Part shown: positions 16,901 through 24,353 of the stretch, one piece after another
Position numbering within the stretch: the stretch's first letter is position 1
Layout of the letters: every line of letters begins with the position of its first letter
Assembly (NCBI GenBank): GCA_022601195.1
Contig: JAHZIX010000048.1
Location: 62,001-126,000 of the forward strand
Direction of reading: 5' to 3'
Length of the DNA: 64,000 nt
DNA from: Deltaproteobacteria bacterium
Lineage (GTDB): Bacteria; Acidobacteriota; Thermoanaerobaculia; Multivoradales; JAHZIX01
Program-made: the position numbers and the translations under genes
Notes under the pieces: model-generated
Told to the model about the DNA's origin: nothing
The model's database searches: none
The model's input: only the letters and a program-made list of their open reading frames with translations

Positions 16901-19589
16901 CCTAGAGGCAGATGGTTCCTTCTCCTACCAGCCCAACCCCAACTTCAACGGCATCGACAGCTTTACCTACACCGCCAACGATGGCGTCGGGGATAGCAAC
17001 CTAGCCACGGTAGGCCTGACCGTTGCAGCCGTCAATGATGCCCCTAGCTTCACGATCACGGCCAGTCACACATCCGACGAAGACGCGAGTCCTCAGACGG
17101 TTCCGGGCTTTGCATCCGGCCTGAGCCCAGGTCCTGCCGATGAAGCCAGCCAATCCCTGAGCTTCAACATCGTCGGCAATACGGACCCAGGCCTCTTCGC
17201 CACGCCTCCAGCCGTCGCAGCGGACGGCACCCTCACCTACGCAGCTGCTCCGGAGGCTAGCGGCACGGCCACCATCACCCTGTGGCTCATGGACGATGGT
17301 GGAACGGCAAACGGCGGTATCGACACCAGCGCGAGCCAGAGCTTCGACATCGTCATTGTCGGCTTCAACGACGCTCCCAGCGGGGACAGTCAATCCCTCG
17401 AAACCGATGAGGACGCGCCTTTCGCACTCACCTTGACCGGCTCCGATGGGGACCCGGAAGTGGGACAGGCTCTGACCTTCGCCATCGACACCGGGCCAAG
17501 CTCGGGAACCCTCATTGGCTTCGATGCTGCTTTAGGGACGGCCACCTACGAGCCGAACCCGGACTTCAACGGCGCCGACTCCTTCACCTTCACCGTCACT
17601 GACGACGGCACCGCCGGCGCCCCAGGGCCGCTGACCAGCACCCCGGTCACCATCGCCATCGCCATCAACTCGATCAACGATGCGCCCAGCTTCGCGATCT
17701 CGGCCAGTCATGAGTCCGAGGAAGACGCGGGAGCGCAAACGGTTCCTGACTTTGCCACTGGCATCAGCGCTGGGGCCACCAATGAAAGTAGCCAGTCCCT
17801 GGCTTTCGCCATCCTGGGAAATACCTCCCCGAGTCTGTTCTCGGTCCCCCCCGCGGTCTCAGCGGACGGCACTCTCACCTATACGGCAGCTCCGGATGCC
17901 AGCGGTTCCGCCACCCTAATGGTCCAATTGATGGATGATGGCGGAACAGCCAACGGCGGCTCGGACACCAGCGCGACCCAATCCTTCGACATCGTCGTTG
18001 TGCCGATCAACGACACCCCATTGGCGGGTAGTCAGGGCACCTCGACGGATGAAGAGATGGCCATCGCCATCACCCTGACGGGAACCGACGGAGACCCGGA
18101 GGTAGCCCAGGTCCTGACCTTCGCCATCGACTCCAATCCTGGGTCCGGCACCTTGAGTGGCTTTGACTCGGCAACAGGAGCGGTGACCTACCAACCCCAC
18201 GCGGACTTCAACGGTGCCGACTCCTTCACCTTCACCGTCTCCGATGACGGGACTGCGGGCGATCCGGGGCCGCTGACCAGCGCTCCCGCCACCGTAACTA
18301 TCACCGTCGACGCCTCGAACGATGCGCCGAGCTTTGTTCTCGAAGCGAGCGTCACCGTCGACAAGAACCTCGGTCCCCAAAGCTTTCCGGATTTCGCCAC
18401 CCAGATCAGCGCTGGACCGGCAGACGAGGCGGACCAGAACTTGGTCTTTAGCGTTACGACCGACTCCAATCCAGATCTCTTCAGTGACGGGCCAGCCCTC
18501 GCAAGCGATGGCACTCTGACCTTTACGACAGTAGACGGGGAGTTCGGGGAAGCCACCATCACTGTCGAATTGATGGATGATGGCGGCACGGCAAACGGGG
18601 GTATCGACACCAGTGCACCCCAGGACTTCACTATTCGAGTCGACGACGTGACGTCGCCCACCGTAGTGCGGCTCGCCGATTCCTTCGGAGAAGACATCGA
18701 AGTCTGCACGGAGCTGGAAGACCGCGTCGCAGGGATCTTGGTCGGTTTTAGTGAAGCCATGGCCGACCCGGTTGGCCATGATGCCCCAGAGGACGTGACC
18801 AACCCTGCCAACTATCAGTTGGTGGCCAGCGGACCTGACAATGACTTTTCCACCCTGGCCTGCGACGCTCTATCCGGGGACGATCTCCTGGCAACCGTGG
18901 AAGGAGTCAGCTTCGACGCCAGGAACCTCGAGGCGACGGTGACCTTCCCCAACCTCCTCGACGATGGGATCTATCGCCTCTTCGTCTGCGACGACTTGGA
19001 AGATTCGTCCGGCAATCCGCTGGCTCAGGAAGTCGTTGCAACTTTCCGCCAGAGTGCTGAGCAGGCCTTCACCAATAGTCAGGTGGACTGCGACCTGGAT
19101 TCCTGGGCTGTGGTCAGCACCGTGCCCGAGGAGATCGAATACAGCACCGAAGATGTGGATGGCTCCTCGGTCTCAGGGTCGGTCCACATCACCAACTTGA
19201 GTGGGAATACATTCGCCCTCGGGCAATGTATCGGTTTTGGGTCCCTCATGAACGGCGTTAGCGCTCTGGTGCGCATCGACGGAGCCCCAGAAGTCACGGT
19301 GACCGTCACCACCGCTTGCGATCGCTTCGATCTAAAGGGCTGCTCAGGTACCAGCCTAGGAGTGGTCAGTAGCCAGACCGTATTCCAAGACACCGGTGGT
19401 CTCTGGCTACCCGCCAGCGCCGTGGTGGACGATGCAGGCGCAGAGTCGGCCCTCTGCAGCTTCGAGATTACTCTGGACACCGGGGAAGCCTTTGACGCCT
19501 ACCTCGATGCTTTCTCCCTCCCTCGCGCTCTGTTCAGTGATGGCTTCGAGTCCGGAGACACCTCTGCCTGGACTCTGACCTTCCCCTAG
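13962..19589 (+). CDS. Giant secreted FG-GAP / cadherin-like surface protein
   Basis: About 1875 residues; ATG 13962 fits the GGGGAGA site better than TTG 13953. Signal peptide: VIGILTLVLEASLAAAS. Residues about 45-770 hold 14 FG-GAP/VCBS-type repeats, each pairing a calcium loop (DIDGDGDLD) with a WWENT strand, predicting a beta-propeller. From about 925 to 1570 follow cadherin-like domains: one NDLPVAVDDG-type unit, then two alternating module types (NDAPSF..., and LTGSDGDPEV...) in the order A-B-A-B-A. A Big_5-like Ig domain (about 1570-1700) and a final domain precede the C-terminal ALFSDGFESGDTSAWTLTFP. Calcium-dependent adhesion at the cell surface is the likely role. No neighbouring secretion system is visible. 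Confidence 0.85.
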   Translation: MSDHKSSWKFRGVRVIGILTLVLEASLAAASPVPFSQTKSIDGNFDGVSAMGSADIDGDGDQDVIALAVNISDVAWWENTSGDGSTWTKRLVDNSVGNPRWIVATDIDGDGDLDILGSGSNITWWENTASDGSVWIEHTIELGFNATFAASVWATDLDRDGDLDVLSTSPTPGSSFVTWWENTASDGSAWTRRDIDSTINSPTGIHAGDVDGDGDTDVIGGSFSSVFGNNIVWWENTAGDASAWTRRLVDGNFRGMRTVRGVDIDSDGDIDFAATGETGDQVSWWENTVGNGTAWTRRDVSTIDNPWSIALEDIDADGDIDLIGASFLADEITYWENTEGDGTAWTEYTIEGSFDGASAVAVTDLDGDGDLDVLASAFNTDDLTWWENETIHRSAAFPLEVSAAVNFGASTGHDAADIDGDGDLDLLGTSEIRSDIAWFENTAGDGSSWTEVVVDGSFPQASSVQGADIDGDGDLDVVGSAQSGALVSWWENTAGDGSTWTEVTIDATIGLPTSVNTADVDGDGDLDVFAVSQSQNLVYWWENTNGDGSFWVQHTEDLAVPNARSVRADDIDGDGDQDFVVASAFGNGIGWFENTMGDGSAWTEHPLPNVLNGQWASATPVDMDRDGDMDILGGENSSWGLAWWENTAGNGTTWTFHQVDPSARVVESTAADLDGDGDFDVLAAEFQTDAVSWWENAGDSTTWTKHLVGGSFDFAYFVSAADMDGDGALDVLGSALLENDIRWWRNRGGQFALPTTATSPGQIQDGATVAALEIEAIHRGRSGDPDAELTSIELLLEDRMGTPLTDSQVDDLLTSLSLYLDDGSGTFEPSGDTEIAAFSSFSLNAGVLTIGFAGGDANVQIPFGTPSTYFVVVELEATASSQSPDDIVITHLTESSSSGEDADHDLPISLEFGENLSSAILDANDLPVAVDDGVLLLEDSAGAGGNVLDGSSGGQDTDDESDPLTAALVTGPTHGILVTGLEADGSFSYQPNPNFNGIDSFTYTANDGVGDSNLATVGLTVAAVNDAPSFTITASHTSDEDASPQTVPGFASGLSPGPADEASQSLSFNIVGNTDPGLFATPPAVAADGTLTYAAAPEASGTATITLWLMDDGGTANGGIDTSASQSFDIVIVGFNDAPSGDSQSLETDEDAPFALTLTGSDGDPEVGQALTFAIDTGPSSGTLIGFDAALGTATYEPNPDFNGADSFTFTVTDDGTAGAPGPLTSTPVTIAIAINSINDAPSFAISASHESEEDAGAQTVPDFATGISAGATNESSQSLAFAILGNTSPSLFSVPPAVSADGTLTYTAAPDASGSATLMVQLMDDGGTANGGSDTSATQSFDIVVVPINDTPLAGSQGTSTDEEMAIAITLTGTDGDPEVAQVLTFAIDSNPGSGTLSGFDSATGAVTYQPHADFNGADSFTFTVSDDGTAGDPGPLTSAPATVTITVDASNDAPSFVLEASVTVDKNLGPQSFPDFATQISAGPADEADQNLVFSVTTDSNPDLFSDGPALASDGTLTFTTVDGEFGEATITVELMDDGGTANGGIDTSAPQDFTIRVDDVTSPTVVRLADSFGEDIEVCTELEDRVAGILVGFSEAMADPVGHDAPEDVTNPANYQLVASGPDNDFSTLACDALSGDDLLATVEGVSFDARNLEATVTFPNLLDDGIYRLFVCDDLEDSSGNPLAQEVVATFRQSAEQAFTNSQVDCDLDSWAVVSTVPEEIEYSTEDVDGSSVSGSVHITNLSGNTFALGQCIGFGSLMNGVSALVRIDGAPEVTVTVTTACDRFDLKGCSGTSLGVVSSQTVFQDTGGLWLPASAVVDDAGAESALCSFEITLDTGEAFDAYLDAFSLPRALFSDGFESGDTSAWTLTFP
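17030..18650 (+). repeat. Tandem cadherin-like repeats inside the giant gene
   Basis: A unit of about 640 nt encoding modules A plus B recurs at about 17035, 17680 and 18316 (the last has only A). Shared words include LMDDGGTANGG and DFNGADSFTFTV in each copy. The DNA copies have diverged, so recent slippage is unlikely. Confidence 0.7.
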
Positions 19590-19594
19590 CCGTT

Positions 19595-19760
19595 ATTTCT
19601 CACCGGATGCGTTCCGAGATGAAGTAGCTGCCCGTGGATGCAAGGACTTCACTCCGAGACCGACGCAGTCGTACTGTCCGTACGACTAGGTCGGGATCGG
19701 GGTGAAAGACGCGGCTGATGCAGCCACACCCGGCTTGGCAGTAGGAGGTTGGTGAGAAAT
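19595..19760 (+). repeat. Structured 165-nt repeat, subfamily B, full length
   Basis: Starts 5 nt after the stop of the giant gene. Perfect 10-nt inverted ends ATTTCTCACC (19595-19604) and GGTGAGAAAT (19751-19760). The centre folds as GTCGTAC, loop TGTCC, GTACGAC, extended by CTTCACTCCGA against TCGGGGTGAAAG. Its last 25 nt match the ends of subfamily A copies (GCAGTAG.AGGTT.GTGAGAA). Confidence 0.75.
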
Positions 19761-19807
19761 GTGGGCTAGGTCAGGCGAGCCGGCTGGCAGCCTCCCGTAC
19801 CACGAGC

Positions 19808-22141
19808 TCAAGGGCTGGTAACAGCCTGTTTGGAGTCGCTCGACAACCCCAAGCTCCGCACCAGAAATGCAAGGATTTCGGCTTCGGTACGAGCCGTTTC
19901 TTGGGGAGTCGTGCCGTAGCTGTAGTGGCCTGCTTTCGGGATGAATTTGAGCAGTCCTGCCCGGTCGCATCCTTGGGCGGCTTGGAGAGCCGCAGTAAAC
20001 TTAAAGCCGTGCAATGGAGGGGTTGTGATGTCTTTGCCACCAACCACCGTGAGAGTTGATGGGTAACACTTTCCAGGCTCGAGATTGTGAACCGGGGAGT
20101 AGGCCTTCAACACCTCGAAATCCCCTTCATCGTCGACGGATCCATACCCTTCGGTCCACCCCTGGACGATGTTGAAGTGGTGATATCGCAACATATCCAG
20201 GAACGGAAAGTCGATCACCGAAGCGGCAAAGAGATCGGGACGCTTGACCGCCGCGGCCGCCGGCACGACTCCGCTGGCACTGCCACCGTTGGCCACCAAC
20301 CGTTCAGGAGAGGTATAGCCTTTCTGTACCAACCACTCGGCCGCTGCCACGTAGTCATCGATGGTGGTCAGCTTCTCGAGACGCGTGCCCGCTTCCTGCC
20401 ACTGTGCGCCATACTCGCCACCTCCCCTCAGCCCCGGCAAAGCATAGGTCCCGCCCATGTCCATCCAGGCAACTAGATGAGGTTGAAACCAAGGAAAGGC
20501 GACCCACCCACCATGGCCGTAGCCATACATCCACAGAGGGCGATTCTCTCGCAAGGGTGAATCTTTTCGATGGGCGAGAAACATCGGAATCCGCGTGCCG
20601 TCCTGTCCCGGGTAGAAGACTTGCTTGATCTCATAGTCCTCCGGGTCGTGGGCCAACTCGGACCGTTGCTGCACCTCACTCTTGCCGCTATCGATGTTGA
20701 CTCGAAACACCGTGCCCGGGTCGACAAGACTATTCAACCGATAGAACGACACCTTCGCTGTTGGGTCATCCATGAAGCCAGAAACGAGTCCGATGGCAGG
20801 GAGGTCCAGGGTGGATTCCAACTCTCCTTTCGCATTCCAAACTTCCACCACGGGCCTGGCGTGTACCGTCGACACGACGACGAGGCGATCTCCGATATGG
20901 CTCACGCTTCCCAAAGGTGCTTGCCGTTCCGGAATCACCTCTCGCCAGTGGGACCGTTGGGGCTTTCCAAGGTCGATGGCTACAACTCGGCCTCGGGGAG
21001 CCTCCCAAGTAGTTCGAAAGAGAAACTCTTCACCGCGACTGCCCTCAAAGACATAGGAGGCATCCGCCTGCTCAATGAGCGTTTGAAACGAAGCACCTGG
21101 AAGGGCTAGATTCCTGAAGACCACCTGATTGCGAGATCGAGCCCCATCGTTGAGCCCCACCACCAGGAAGCGGCCATCGTCGGAAAGCTTGGGCGTGAAC
21201 AGCATGGAAGGTCGATCCGGCCGCTCATAGATCAACTGATCACTCTCTTGGGATGTGTTGAGGCGGTGATAGTAGATCGCCGGCCTCGGGTTGACGGTTC
21301 CCGCCTCCAGGGACGCGTAGTCGCCGTATCGAAGATAAAAGAAACCCTGGCTATCGTGCGTCCAGATCGCACTGTTGCCAGCAATGCCTTCCAGCCGCTC
21401 GGGGAGTCTCTCTCCGGTCTTGACTCGAGCCACATCCAACCAACCCCAGCTGGATTGGCTCTGGCTAGCCCAAACGACATGATTTCCGTCGGGGCTCACC
21501 GCAAAGCCCCCCATGGAGTGGTCAGCTTCCGGGATCATCTCGGCGAAAGAAAGCACCTCCCTCTTCTTCCCTAGAAGCCCCTGCTGCACATAGAGCGAGC
21601 CATGCAAGTCACCTGCCGGAATGTGGGTCAAAAAGAATCGATCTCCTCGACGTACCGGAAGACCCCAGCGATCAACGTGCCGAATCTGCTGCAAGCGAGT
21701 TTCCAACTCTTCCAATTCCAGTACAGGTTCAACGAACCGTTGCAAAAGCTCTACTTGAGAGTGGATCCAAGACGCCGTCTCCGGAGAGTCTTCTTCCATC
21801 CAGCGATAGGGATCTGCCACCGCTACCCCATGGTACTCATCCACCTGTTTTCCCCGACGGGCCGAGGGATACTCAAGGGTTGTTTCCACTGCGGTGGAAG
21901 GTGGGTGACCGGAAGCTGACCCGGAACATCCAGTGAGGAGAGACCCTAGGCCCAAGGCTACGGCGACGGAGGACCGAAGGGTCCGGCAAGAGATCCGTCG
22001 CAGCCTCTTCCTCAAACCTTGAGCCTCCCCGAAGTGAGCCCCTTTCTCTTGAACCGCGATGCTCGGGGATTTTGGAATCGCCGGCTCTGGTAACAGAAGA
22101 TCTGCCTTTGAGGGATTCGTTGCAAAAAAATGTATCTTCAT
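19808..22141 (-). CDS. Prolyl oligopeptidase (S9A), probable lipoprotein
   Basis: Up to 777 residues. After a lipobox (GLGSLLTGC) come the N-terminal POP strand/helix (YHGVAVADPYRWMEEDSPET), a seven-bladed propeller and a C-terminal alpha/beta-hydrolase domain. Catalytic Ser is in NGGSASG (usual form GGSNGG), Asp in GGKDITTPPLHG, His in KAGHYSYG. The Arg that follows the Asp in classical POP (DDRV) is replaced by Thr, so specificity may differ. Two starts are possible: ATG 22141 with a perfect AAGGAGG, giving 54 residues before the signal; or TTG 22015 with GGGGAGG 7 nt upstream, giving a normal 30-residue lipoprotein signal. It likely cleaves proline-containing peptides in the periplasm or at the outer membrane. 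Confidence 0.85.
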   Translation of the reverse strand: MKIHFFATNPSKADLLLPEPAIPKSPSIAVQEKGAHFGEAQGLRKRLRRISCRTLRSSVAVALGLGSLLTGCSGSASGHPPSTAVETTLEYPSARRGKQVDEYHGVAVADPYRWMEEDSPETASWIHSQVELLQRFVEPVLELEELETRLQQIRHVDRWGLPVRRGDRFFLTHIPAGDLHGSLYVQQGLLGKKREVLSFAEMIPEADHSMGGFAVSPDGNHVVWASQSQSSWGWLDVARVKTGERLPERLEGIAGNSAIWTHDSQGFFYLRYGDYASLEAGTVNPRPAIYYHRLNTSQESDQLIYERPDRPSMLFTPKLSDDGRFLVVGLNDGARSRNQVVFRNLALPGASFQTLIEQADASYVFEGSRGEEFLFRTTWEAPRGRVVAIDLGKPQRSHWREVIPERQAPLGSVSHIGDRLVVVSTVHARPVVEVWNAKGELESTLDLPAIGLVSGFMDDPTAKVSFYRLNSLVDPGTVFRVNIDSGKSEVQQRSELAHDPEDYEIKQVFYPGQDGTRIPMFLAHRKDSPLRENRPLWMYGYGHGGWVAFPWFQPHLVAWMDMGGTYALPGLRGGGEYGAQWQEAGTRLEKLTTIDDYVAAAEWLVQKGYTSPERLVANGGSASGVVPAAAAVKRPDLFAASVIDFPFLDMLRYHHFNIVQGWTEGYGSVDDEGDFEVLKAYSPVHNLEPGKCYPSTLTVVGGKDITTPPLHGFKFTAALQAAQGCDRAGLLKFIPKAGHYSYGTTPQETARTEAEILAFLVRSLGLSSDSKQAVTSP

Positions 22142-22352
22142 TGAGAGGCCTCCTTCGAGATGGTTCCTAGGACTCGCACTGGCGGTCCGGGGCCCAACTT
22201 AGACTTGGGGGCCCACGGGGACCATGAAGCTTCCCTTATTCCTACCTGAATTCGAGATGACTTCGTAAACCCCCTCATAACAACAAGTTACAGCAGTATC
22301 TGAATCGGCCCCAAAAGGCGACTCAGGAGCTGGCAATGGTAAGATTTCCGCC

Positions 22353-22376
22353 ATGAAAGAGCAGGGTTCACTTTGA
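22353..22376 (+). promoter_or_regulatory. Short leader ORF overlapping a TTG start
   Basis: ATG at 22353 opens the seven-codon frame MKEQGSL whose TGA (22374-22376) overlaps the TTG start of the CadC-like gene as TTGA. This could couple initiation of the regulator to translation of the leader. A simple chance ATG is also possible. Confidence 0.3.
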
Positions 22377-24340
22377 CCTCCCCTCAGAGATCGGCACCTC
22401 GGGCCTGGCGATTTGCCGTCTTCGATGTGGACTTGACGAGCGGCGAGTTGAGAAAGAGAGGCGTCAAGGTACATCTCCCGGACAAGCCCTTCCAGCTCCT
22501 CTCGGTTCTTCTCGAGCGAGCCGGGGAGGTCGTTCCCCGAGATCAGCTTCGGGACCGTCTATGGCCTGCAACCACCTTCGTCGACTTCGACAACAATCTC
22601 AATGCTGCCGTCCGCAAGCTTCGCCAAAGCTTGGGAGACTCCGCCGACAGTCCCCGTTTCGTGGAAACCCTTCCCCGACGGGGTTACCGCTTCATCGCTC
22701 CAGTGGAAGCGATCAGTGGGGCCCCAACGACCGAACCGACACCAGACAAGAGGGGCGGGCGTAAGAAGATCCTTCTAGCTGCCTCCCTGTCAGCCCTCGT
22801 CTTGGCGGGTGCTGCCGCAGGATGGCAACTGGCCGGAACGAGAGGCGGATCCGCCGCCCATGGGGATCGACTCTCCTCTGGGTTGACGGCACCCCCTGCC
22901 AACGGTCGACGGGCCATGCTCGCCGTGCTCCCCTTGGTCAACCTGGACGCAGACCCGGATCGGGACTTCTTCTGCGATGGTCTTACCGAAGAGATGATCG
23001 CTCAGCTGGGCCGATTGGATCCGGAACGACTCGGAGTCATCGCCCGGACCTCCTCTCATCTCTACAAAGGCACCACAAAGAACATCGGAGACATCGGAGA
23101 CGAGCTCGCGGTGGACTACCTCATTGAGGGCAGTGTTCGGTCCTTCAAGGACAATACCCGAATTACCGTAAAGCTGATCCAAGTAGCTGACCAAAGTCAC
23201 CTCTGGAGCGAGACCTTCGACACTCAGCTGCAAGACCTATTGGCTGTTCAAGGGGAAGTCGCGGTTCAGATCGCCAGTATTCTCACCCTCGAGCTACTCC
23301 CGGACCAACCTTTAGCCCGCGCCCGGTCTTCAACGAGCATCGAAGAAGCCTATGAGCAGTTCCTTCGTGGGCGTCACGAGTGGAATCGCTTTACGGAGGA
23401 AGGTACTCGGCGCTCCATCCTTCACTTCAAAAAGGCTTTGGAGCTAGACGAGACCTTTGCCGGCGCCTGGGCTGGTTTGGCGAATTCGTACAACCTCCAG
23501 TCGTTCTCGGCGAACCACCGCCCCACCGATGTCTTTCCATTGGCCCGCGAGGCAGCCCTGCGGGCTCTCGATCTCGACCCACAGCTCGCCGAAGCCCATG
23601 CTGCTGTCGCTTTTGTCCGCCTCTATTTCGACTATGACCCGGAGGCTGCCGACCTGGAGTTTCGCAGGACCCTCGAGCTCGCCCCCAATTACGCCATGGC
23701 CTATCATTGGAGAGCTGGTGCTCTTTCAGTCCTCGGCCGCCACGAAGAAGCCATCGCCGCCATGCGTCGTGCCGTAGAGCTCGATCCCCTTTCCATGAGC
23801 GTCCTCTCGGATTCCGGCTGGTACTACCTCTTCGCGGGCCGCTATGAGGAGGCTCTCCAAGAGTGCCGCCTCACACTGGAGGTGATGGACTACGGGTGGG
23901 CACAAGCCTGTCTCTTTCAAGCCTATTTGGTGACTGGAAGATATCAAGAAGCCTTTGGCCGGCTCCCCTCCCTGATAGCTTCCAACAATAAGACTGACGA
24001 CCCTTCGTGGCAGCAAGTTCTCACCCTAGCGGACCCTGAAGTCGCCCTCCGGGCCGCCCAAAGTCTGTGGCTGGAAGAAAGATTGGCCCAACCCGGTTGG
24101 AGCCAACGCTACCCCGTCGATCAAGCCTTCCTGGAAGCCGCCACCGGAGATCTGGACTCAGCGTTTATATCCCTTGAAAGGGCCTTCACCCTGCGAGACG
24201 CCTGGCTGGTCTTTGTCCATGCTGACCCCCGATTCAACCCACTGCGAAACGACCCCAGATTCGGCGATTTTGTAGAGCGGCTCGACCTGCCCAAATGGCC
24301 GCCGGGAAAGCCTTCTTCCTTTCCCAGCGGCCCAAGCTGA
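22373..24340 (+). CDS. CadC-like winged-helix regulator with TolB-like and TPR regions
   Basis: 655 residues. Residues about 8-112 form an OmpR/PhoB-type winged helix (FDVDLTSGELRKRG, LWPATTFVDFDNNLNAAVRKL, RFVETLPRRGYRFIAPV), which here stands without a receiver domain. One membrane helix follows (ILLAASLSALVLAGAAAGW, about 128-146). The outer part begins with a TolB-N/adenylate-cyclase-associated module (LAVLPLVNLDADPDRDFFCDGLTEEM) and ends in TPRs. This is the ToxR/CadC plan common in Acidobacteriota: a membrane-bound DNA-binding sensor. The target is unknown; the divergent peptidase gene is one candidate. No better start than TTG 22373 exists in frame before the winged helix. Confidence 0.85.
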   Translation: MTSPQRSAPRAWRFAVFDVDLTSGELRKRGVKVHLPDKPFQLLSVLLERAGEVVPRDQLRDRLWPATTFVDFDNNLNAAVRKLRQSLGDSADSPRFVETLPRRGYRFIAPVEAISGAPTTEPTPDKRGGRKKILLAASLSALVLAGAAAGWQLAGTRGGSAAHGDRLSSGLTAPPANGRRAMLAVLPLVNLDADPDRDFFCDGLTEEMIAQLGRLDPERLGVIARTSSHLYKGTTKNIGDIGDELAVDYLIEGSVRSFKDNTRITVKLIQVADQSHLWSETFDTQLQDLLAVQGEVAVQIASILTLELLPDQPLARARSSTSIEEAYEQFLRGRHEWNRFTEEGTRRSILHFKKALELDETFAGAWAGLANSYNLQSFSANHRPTDVFPLAREAALRALDLDPQLAEAHAAVAFVRLYFDYDPEAADLEFRRTLELAPNYAMAYHWRAGALSVLGRHEEAIAAMRRAVELDPLSMSVLSDSGWYYLFAGRYEEALQECRLTLEVMDYGWAQACLFQAYLVTGRYQEAFGRLPSLIASNNKTDDPSWQQVLTLADPEVALRAAQSLWLEERLAQPGWSQRYPVDQAFLEAATGDLDSAFISLERAFTLRDAWLVFVHADPRFNPLRNDPRFGDFVERLDLPKWPPGKPSSFPSGPS

Positions 24341-24353
24341 GGCGACTCGCAGG

